Of a stretch of 64,000 nt of DNA, positions 59,079-64,000 are shown in pieces. Both the position numbers and the translations under genes were made by a program. Origin of the DNA: Taishania sp045629585 (lineage in GTDB: Bacteria > Bacteroidota > Bacteroidia > Flavobacteriales_D > Crocinitomicaceae); the NCBI GenBank assembly GCA_045629585.1, contig JAZQRM010000001.1, positions 1-64,000 on the forward strand, given 5' to 3'. How positions within the stretch are numbered: the first letter of the stretch is position 1; each line of letters begins with the position of its first letter. The notes beneath the pieces were generated by a model, which searched no databases, was not told the DNA's origin, and saw only the letters and a list, made by a program, of their open reading frames with translations.

Positions 59079-59357
59079 TACTTTTGGTATACGGAAGTAA
59101 TCAGAATCCTTTTTGGGAGCATTTTTCAAGGCTTCTTCGTGTGAAATGGTGATAGCTGGTATATCTTCTCGTAAACGATTGATTTCATCACTCATAAATA
59201 CAAGAGGTTCTACATTAGCAGTTTCTACTTCTTGTAATTTTTCCATGAAATTAATGATGTTGTTTAAATCTTGTGCAATAGCCATTTTAGCTTCACCTTC
59301 AAATTCCAAACGCGCCAAGTGCGCAATGTGATCCATCAATTCTTCGTTAATATTCAT
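59067..59357 (-). CDS. gatC: Asp-tRNA(Asn)/Glu-tRNA(Gln) amidotransferase subunit C
   Basis: The 96-residue product stabilises the GatCAB transamidation complex. It opens with INEELMDHIAHLARLEF and contains LNNIINFMEKLQEVETANVEPL and the closing DSDYFRIPKVLDK, all typical of GatC. GatA and GatB are not in the window. It lies 24 bp downstream of plsC, with a TAATTTTG element (59377-59384) that overlaps the plsC stop and could give it a separate promoter. Confidence 0.95.
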   Translation of the reverse strand: MNINEELMDHIAHLARLEFEGEAKMAIAQDLNNIINFMEKLQEVETANVEPLVFMSDEINRLREDIPAITISHEEALKNAPKKDSDYFRIPKVLDK

Positions 59358-59376
59358 AGCTTTTTATTTCTTACTG

Positions 59377-59384
59377 CAAAATTA
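59377..59384 (-). promoter_or_regulatory. Candidate internal -7 element for gatC
   Basis: The minus strand reads TAATTTTG, 19 nt before the gatC ATG and overlapping the plsC stop codon. Confidence 0.4.
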
Positions 59385-60143
59385 CAATTTTTCGGTGGTA
59401 ATCCCCATCAATTCTAAATGTATTTGCGCATGACATTTATTTTTCAACTCTAAAAGTGTTGATTGCTTTATCTCTTCAATAGGTATTGGAGGGTGTATTG
59501 TGATTTGTATGTTCCCTGGATATGCGGATGAGGTGAGTGTTATAGGTTCATCCAAATGGATATAGTTGTTTTTAAATGTTATTGGTAAAACTGGTGCTTC
59601 AATAGTTTTAGCTAATTGAAATGCCCCATTTTTGAAAGGCGCTAAATGCGGTTTTTGTGTATCGTCAATTCCTCCTTCTGGAAATATGACAATCGACCAA
59701 CCTTTTTGTATTTTTTCTCCCGCTATTATTATTGATTTAGCGGCTTTTATTCGATTTCCGCGAAAAACAGGAATATGGTAATTTTTAAAGTAATGTTTGA
59801 TAATCGGATAGGATAATATTTCCGCTTTGCCGAGGAATACATGTTTGTTATTAGAAAATATTTTGGGGAGTAAGAAGATGTCTAAAAATGAACTGTGATT
59901 TCCAATAATAACATAAGCTGTATTGGGATCAATGTTTTTTTTCCCTTTAATCCTTAATCTCCATCCGGATAAAAAACAAAATATGTTGGACCATAAAACA
60001 AATACACGATGAGCAATCGGGTGTAAGTCTTCTCTTTTAAGGCAATAAATAAGAATAGGTTGAAAGAGAAGTGCAAATGTCAAGAAAATGACAGCAATGT
60101 AGATCTTGTAAGGTATTTGCCATATAAGATGTAGTTTTCTCAT
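59382..60143 (-). CDS. plsC: 1-acyl-sn-glycerol-3-phosphate acyltransferase (PlsC family)
   Basis: The 253-residue product acylates lysophosphatidate in phospholipid synthesis. An N-terminal hydrophobic segment (about 15-34) anchors it; the catalytic H83-x4-D88 lies in NHSSFLD, the glycerol-phosphate site VFRGNR near residue 126 and FPEGGID at 154-160. Length fits the family. It is followed by gatC on the same strand. A TATCTTTG element ends 4 nt before the ATG, so its mRNA may be leaderless. trpS is divergent. Confidence 0.92.
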   Translation of the reverse strand: MRKLHLIWQIPYKIYIAVIFLTFALLFQPILIYCLKREDLHPIAHRVFVLWSNIFCFLSGWRLRIKGKKNIDPNTAYVIIGNHSSFLDIFLLPKIFSNNKHVFLGKAEILSYPIIKHYFKNYHIPVFRGNRIKAAKSIIIAGEKIQKGWSIVIFPEGGIDDTQKPHLAPFKNGAFQLAKTIEAPVLPITFKNNYIHLDEPITLTSSAYPGNIQITIHPPIPIEEIKQSTLLELKNKCHAQIHLELMGITTEKL

Positions 60144-60147
60144 GTAT

Positions 60148-60155
60148 CAAAGATA
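60148..60155 (-). promoter_or_regulatory. -7 element directly abutting the plsC start
   Basis: The minus strand reads TATCTTTG, then four bases (ATAC), then the plsC ATG. No exact TTG lies 19 bp upstream. Confidence 0.5.
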
Positions 60156-60217
60156 GAAAAAGGAATTTCTATTTCAGATAAAAGATTAATTGAATTCCTA
60201 TAGTTCTTGTTATTACG

Positions 60218-60225
60218 TACCTTTG
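60218..60225 (+). promoter_or_regulatory. Candidate -7 promoter element of trpS
   Basis: TACCTTTG matches TAnnTTTG and ends 22 nt before the trpS ATG. Confidence 0.55.
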
Positions 60226-60247
60226 TATTTATAAGTTTAAAGTAATC

Positions 60248-61216
60248 ATGGCAAGAATATTAACAGGCACACAAAGTACAGGTACACCCCATTTGGGAAA
60301 TATTTTAGGGGCAATTCAACCAGCTATTGAACTAGCAAATAGTCCAGAAAATGATTCTTATTTGTTTATTGCTGATTTGCATTCATTTACTCAAATTCGC
60401 GATAAAGAGGAATTAGCATTTAACACGAAGTCTACAGCAGCTGCATGGCTTGCTTTAGGTGTTGATACGGAACGCACCGTTTTTTATAGACAAAGTAGAA
60501 TCCCCGAGGTGACTGAGTTGATGTGGTATTTGTTGTGCTTATTTCCTTTTTCTCGTCTAAGTTTAGCTCACGGATTTAAAGATAAAGCGGATCGTTTAAA
60601 TGATGTTAATGGTGGATTGTTTACCTATCCAATGTTAATGGCAGCAGATATTTTAATTTATGATGCTAATAAAGTGCCGGTTGGTAAGGATCAAGAACAA
60701 CATCTAGAGTTTACACGTGACGTAGCTAATCGTTTTCATGCTCAATATGGAGAAACTTTCGTTATTCCTGAAGGAATGGTCAATGAGGATACACGGATTG
60801 TGCCAGGAACAGATGGAGAGAAGATGAGTAAATCTCGTAATAACTACATTAATATTTTTCAAGACGACAAGCCATTACGAAAACAGATTATGGGAATTCA
60901 GACTGATAGCAAGGAGTTAGAAGATCCTAAAGATCCTGAAACATGTAATGTGTTTGCCTTATATCGTTTGGTAGCTAATGAGGAGCAAATTGAAACGATG
61001 CGTGCCAATTATATCAATGGAGGTTTTGGTTATGGACATGCAAAACAGGCTCTTTATGAAGTGATTTGTGAAAAATTTCATTTTGCAAGAGAACGTTATG
61101 CTTATTTAATGGCTAACGAGCAGGAGATTGAAGCTGCTTTAGAGGCTGGTGAGAGGAAAGCACGTGCGTACGCCAAAGATGTTTTGGAACGTGTTCGTCA
61201 AAAAATTGGTTATTAA
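60248..61216 (+). CDS. trpS: Tryptophan--tRNA ligase
   Basis: The 322-residue product charges tRNA-Trp. GTQSTGTPHLGN contains the HIGH equivalent (14-18), YPMLMAADIL and KVPVGKDQEQHLE are substrate-pocket blocks, and KMSKSRNN lies near residue 191. Length is that of the compact bacterial enzyme. It has its own -7 element and is followed 41 bp later by the binding-lipoprotein gene. Confidence 0.96.
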   Translation: MARILTGTQSTGTPHLGNILGAIQPAIELANSPENDSYLFIADLHSFTQIRDKEELAFNTKSTAAAWLALGVDTERTVFYRQSRIPEVTELMWYLLCLFPFSRLSLAHGFKDKADRLNDVNGGLFTYPMLMAADILIYDANKVPVGKDQEQHLEFTRDVANRFHAQYGETFVIPEGMVNEDTRIVPGTDGEKMSKSRNNYINIFQDDKPLRKQIMGIQTDSKELEDPKDPETCNVFALYRLVANEEQIETMRANYINGGFGYGHAKQALYEVICEKFHFARERYAYLMANEQEIEAALEAGERKARAYAKDVLERVRQKIGY

Positions 61217-61257
61217 TTAAAGTTAATTTTTATCTTTAGGAAGTTAACTAAAGCTAA

Positions 61258-62952
61258 ATGAAAACATTAACACATCATTTATTAATTCTGTATTTCTTGA
61301 CTTGTCTTACTGGGTGTTCTTCCAATAGAGATAAAGACAAAGAGGTTGAATTAATTGCTGGTGGTAAGACATATGGAGGGAAGGTTAGATTTGTTTCTGA
61401 TGAAGCAATATCTAATCTCTTTCCCTTAGGTGCCGAGGATAAATATTCTATGCGCATTTCCTCTCAAATATTTGAAGGACTTCTAAAAATGGATGGTACT
61501 ACACTTGAGGTTGTACCTGCTATTGCAGAAAAATTTGTTGTAAATGCCGAAGGAGATGTTTATACCTTCAAGATTCGTAAGGGTGTAGTATTTCACAAAG
61601 ACGAATGCTTTAAAGGAGGTACAAGGGAGGTAACTCCACAAGACGTAAAATTCGTGTTAGATTATGCCTGTTCGGGTAGTGATTTAGTTATCCCAGATTT
61701 TAATTTCATAAATGCCATTCGTGGTGGTAAGGAGTATTTTTATGCTAAGGAAAAACCGGTTAGCGGAGTGGAAGGTATAGTCATTAGGGGGGATAAAATT
61801 GAAGTCCATTTAACACAACCTATTGTAGGTTTTGAGAATACATTTACAAAATCTAACTTAAAATTATTCCCTAAAGAAGCTTTAGATTTTTATGGGAAAG
61901 ATATTGTGCATCACCCTGTAGGTACTGGTCCGTTTGCATTATCCGAGTGGACTGAATCCAAAGTCTTATTAAATCGGAATCCTAGTTATTGGAAAAAAGA
62001 TTTAGAAGGTAACAGATTACCTTATTTAGAGCAGTTGGAGATGTTATTAATGCGTGATAAAAAAGCAGAAATATTAGCATTTCGCAATAAAGAGATTGAC
62101 CTTTTTTTTGAGGTTACCGTTGATGAAATAGATCATTTATTGGGTACTTTACAAGAGGCCAAAGAAGGTAAAAATATCAAACATAGAATCGAGTCTGCCG
62201 CAGTTTTAGGAGTTGAGTATATTGGGTTTAATACTTCCGTTTCACCTTTTAACAATCGTTTTGTTCGTGAAGCATTTGCCCAAAGTATTGATTACGATCA
62301 ATTGATCGATGGTTTTTTAAATGGTGATGGAGTAGTGCCTGAAAATGGTTTTGTTCCGTATTTGCCAGATTACGAGAATCGTTGTTTGTTACCTTCCAAG
62401 AATTTAATGCTTGCAAGAGATTTATTACGTAAGGCTGGTTATAATAGTACTAAGCCTTTCCCTGTTATTGATTTATATTTTACGGGTGAACACGGTGGGA
62501 AGAATTATAAGATTGCCGAGTGTCTGAAGAAACAATTAAAGGATGCGCTGGGGGTGACTATCAACTTGAAGATAGTTACTTATCAAGAACGGATCGAAGC
62601 CATAGCTAATAATACAGCAAAGATGTGGAAAGCAGGTTGGATATCGGAAACAGGAAATCCAATTGAGTTTTTGTCAAACTTTAGTTCAAATGGATATAGC
62701 AAAAATGATTTTGGGTACACGAATGCTATTTTTGATTATTATTATACAGAAGCGATCGGAGAATTAGACGGTTTTAAGCGGAGAGAATGGATTAGGAAGG
62801 CACAAGATGAGATTGTTAAAGATGCTGTTGTGATTCCTCTTATTTATGATAACATGATTGTTATGTATAATGTTCGTTTACGTGGCTTAACAGCAAGCCA
62901 GTTTGATATGATTGATTTTACAGAGGTTTTTATTAAAGATCCTAGAGATTAA
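61258..62952 (+). CDS. ABC transporter substrate-binding lipoprotein, family 5 (peptide/nickel type)
   Basis: The 564-residue product has a lipoprotein signal (lipidation at C20 in LTGC) and the family 5 solute-binding layout. ISSQIFEGLLKMDG, AEKFVVNAEGDVYTFKIRKGVVFH and PVGTGPFALSEWTES are in lobe I; GFNTSVSPFNNRFVREAFAQSID and the closing DAVVIPLIYDN follow. Such proteins deliver oligopeptides, dipeptides or metal complexes to an ABC permease. No permease or ATPase genes flank it, so it must use a distant transporter or act independently. Its stop overlaps the convergent recO stop by 4 bp. Confidence 0.88.
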   Translation: MKTLTHHLLILYFLTCLTGCSSNRDKDKEVELIAGGKTYGGKVRFVSDEAISNLFPLGAEDKYSMRISSQIFEGLLKMDGTTLEVVPAIAEKFVVNAEGDVYTFKIRKGVVFHKDECFKGGTREVTPQDVKFVLDYACSGSDLVIPDFNFINAIRGGKEYFYAKEKPVSGVEGIVIRGDKIEVHLTQPIVGFENTFTKSNLKLFPKEALDFYGKDIVHHPVGTGPFALSEWTESKVLLNRNPSYWKKDLEGNRLPYLEQLEMLLMRDKKAEILAFRNKEIDLFFEVTVDEIDHLLGTLQEAKEGKNIKHRIESAAVLGVEYIGFNTSVSPFNNRFVREAFAQSIDYDQLIDGFLNGDGVVPENGFVPYLPDYENRCLLPSKNLMLARDLLRKAGYNSTKPFPVIDLYFTGEHGGKNYKIAECLKKQLKDALGVTINLKIVTYQERIEAIANNTAKMWKAGWISETGNPIEFLSNFSSNGYSKNDFGYTNAIFDYYYTEAIGELDGFKRREWIRKAQDEIVKDAVVIPLIYDNMIVMYNVRLRGLTASQFDMIDFTEVFIKDPRD

Positions 62953-63632
62953 TCATACAATACTGTTGTCACGATTTCCAACGTTTGATTTACGTTAAAC
63001 TTAGGGATGTGAATCGTGCAGTAGTCAATGAGTATTTGCAGTATCTTTTGCTTAGAAGATAAAGTAAAATTAAATCCTTGGAATAGGTTATATAGCGTGA
63101 CGCAATCTTCCCCGTAGATACAATAGCTATCTAATTTTTCATGTTTTAGAAATTCTCCGTTTCTAATGTCAAATGTTTTTGGCTCTTCTTGTATATCTGG
63201 TGTATATCCAAGTTCAATTATCAACTGCGTTAGAAATAATATGGGATAAATTGATATTTGGTCAGTATCATTTAGCGTGCGAACCCATTTTGATAAGAAG
63301 TTGTAGAGTTCAATATCTTCCTCTTCTGTTTGTATACAGTTAGACATCACATCTGCGACAAAGAACGTAATTAGTGATTTTAGCGGTGATTTTGACAGGT
63401 CATTTGTATATCCAAGTGACGAACAGTCGCTTAATATTGCGAGTTGAGAATCGGATCTTTGGTAGACATTAAATTCACAAATGTTAAGCGGATATAAAGC
63501 GGTTGTTTTTTTCTTTGAGCCTTTATATAAGTATGTTTTTATCCCTTTGGTTTTGGTGTAAAAAGTAACGATTTGTGAAGTTTCTGAATAGTTTATTCTT
63601 TTTAAAAGGATTCCTTCTTCCGTAAAATTCAT
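62949..63632 (-). CDS. recO: DNA repair protein RecO
   Basis: The 227-residue product loads RecA onto SSB-coated DNA with RecF/RecR. It has the RecO start EEGILLKRINYSETSQIVTFYT, the OB fold with KGIKTYLYKGSKKK, and the helical second domain. The central CxxC-type zinc ligands of some RecO proteins are not obvious; the tail is divergent, as in other Bacteroidota. It begins 2 bp after the stop of the porZ-like gene, so the two are probably one transcript. Confidence 0.9.
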   Translation of the reverse strand: MNFTEEGILLKRINYSETSQIVTFYTKTKGIKTYLYKGSKKKTTALYPLNICEFNVYQRSDSQLAILSDCSSLGYTNDLSKSPLKSLITFFVADVMSNCIQTEEEDIELYNFLSKWVRTLNDTDQISIYPILFLTQLIIELGYTPDIQEEPKTFDIRNGEFLKHEKLDSYCIYGEDCVTLYNLFQGFNFTLSSKQKILQILIDYCTIHIPKFNVNQTLEIVTTVLYD

Positions 63633-63634
63633 TT

Positions 63635-64000
63635 TTAATTTAGAATTGCCACTTTACCAACAAATTTTCCTTTTTTTGCATTTGATGCGGTCCAAAATAG
63701 ATATACACCTGTCGCTACTTTGTTCCCATCAAAGTCACACCCATTCCAGGTTGCAGTACCACCATTAGAAGTGGTTTTATATACTACATTTCCTGCAATA
63801 TCGGTCACATTAATATCTGAGTCGTAGCTGATGCCTTGGATAGTAATTACCCCATTGAAGTCAGGATATGCAGGATTTGGGAATACCTTTACATCTGTAT
63901 ATTCTGGATCTTCATGCGAAGCATCACTTCTGTATGTGATAAGACCTCTTTCAGTTGCAAAAAATACTTCTCCGGTGTAGTGATCAATTTCTATGTCTAA
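63635..64000 (-). CDS. porZ: PorZ-like T9SS protein, C-terminal part (5' end beyond window)
   Basis: Reading the minus strand from the right edge gives 121 codons ending at a stop at 63635-63637. The sequence starts LDIEIDHYTGEVFFATERG, the end of a beta-propeller repeat. It continues with VKVFPNPAYPDFNG, SDINVTDIAGNVVY and GVYLFWTASN, and closes with KVAILN: a type A sorting domain attached to a two-component-regulator-type propeller. This combination is characteristic of PorZ, the surface component that works with PorU in T9SS attachment of cargo. The order porZ-recO also fits other Bacteroidota. About 650 N-terminal residues are expected outside the window. Confidence 0.75.
   Translation of the reverse strand, partial: LDIEIDHYTGEVFFATERGLITYRSDASHEDPEYTDVKVFPNPAYPDFNGVITIQGISYDSDINVTDIAGNVVYKTTSNGGTATWNGCDFDGNKVATGVYLFWTASNAKKGKFVGKVAILN

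Overview
This AT-rich window reads as chromosomal backbone of a Bacteroidota bacterium, most likely Flavobacteriales (perhaps close to Crocinitomicaceae/Fluviicola; that level is inference). The evidence is: secreted proteins ending in type IX secretion (T9SS) sorting domains or gliding-type C-terminal domains; repeated promoter elements of the Bacteroidota form TAnnTTTG, three with a TTG element 18-19 bp upstream; almost no Shine-Dalgarno sequences; lysyl-tRNA synthetase with a C-terminal extension; and the C-terminus of a PorZ-like protein next to recO. I found no tRNA, rRNA, CRISPR array, transposase or prophage.

Layout. 1-6.5 kb: 3' part of aspS (minus strand), a GC-rich intergenic element, a small lipoprotein, a coupled pair (small secreted protein plus large T9SS substrate) and a carboxyltransferase subunit of the propionyl-CoA carboxylase type. 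6.7-13 kb: lysS, a Cys/Met-metabolism PLP enzyme divergent from an Lrp/AsnC regulator, bacilliredoxin, an FAD oxidoreductase and comF. 13-20 kb: nrdB-nrdA, radA, cysS. 20-31 kb: an lnt / small secreted protein / large adhesin-like operon, polA, a DUF6438-type lipoprotein, and a large SF1 helicase. 31-36 kb: a second PLP enzyme with ktrA-like and SDR genes, a secreted M43 metalloprotease, a DUF3109 protein. 36.5-42 kb: rimP-nusA-infB behind a strong leader hairpin, then rsmI. 42-45 kb: hemA-hemC-hemD. 45-51 kb: a lipoprotein, a PnuC-type transporter with a NadR-like kinase, then a TPP riboswitch followed by a TonB-dependent receptor and an acyl-CoA-dehydrogenase-like flavoprotein. 51-54 kb: lipoprotein, mreB, purH. 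54-58.4 kb: an orphan OmpR-type regulator, then comEB-ctp-DUF4286-rsmA and a small membrane protein. 58.4-64 kb: ispD, gatC, plsC, trpS, an oligopeptide-type binding lipoprotein, recO and the 3' end of porZ.

How it works together. Most genes are housekeeping: translation (aspS, lysS, cysS, trpS, gatC, infB, rimP, rsmA, rsmI), DNA metabolism (nrdAB, polA, radA, recO, comEB), haem (hemACD), cell wall and lipid (mreB, plsC, lnt, ispD). The accessory content is cell-surface: three complete predicted T9SS substrates or adhesins, several lipoproteins, and a vitamin uptake locus. The least explained items are the TPP-riboswitch locus, which places a flavoprotein and perhaps a nucleoside-type kinase beside a thiamine-controlled receptor; the repeated small-plus-large secreted pair; promoters lying 4-5 nt from start codons; and hairpins with U-runs ending 5-9 nt before three start codons.
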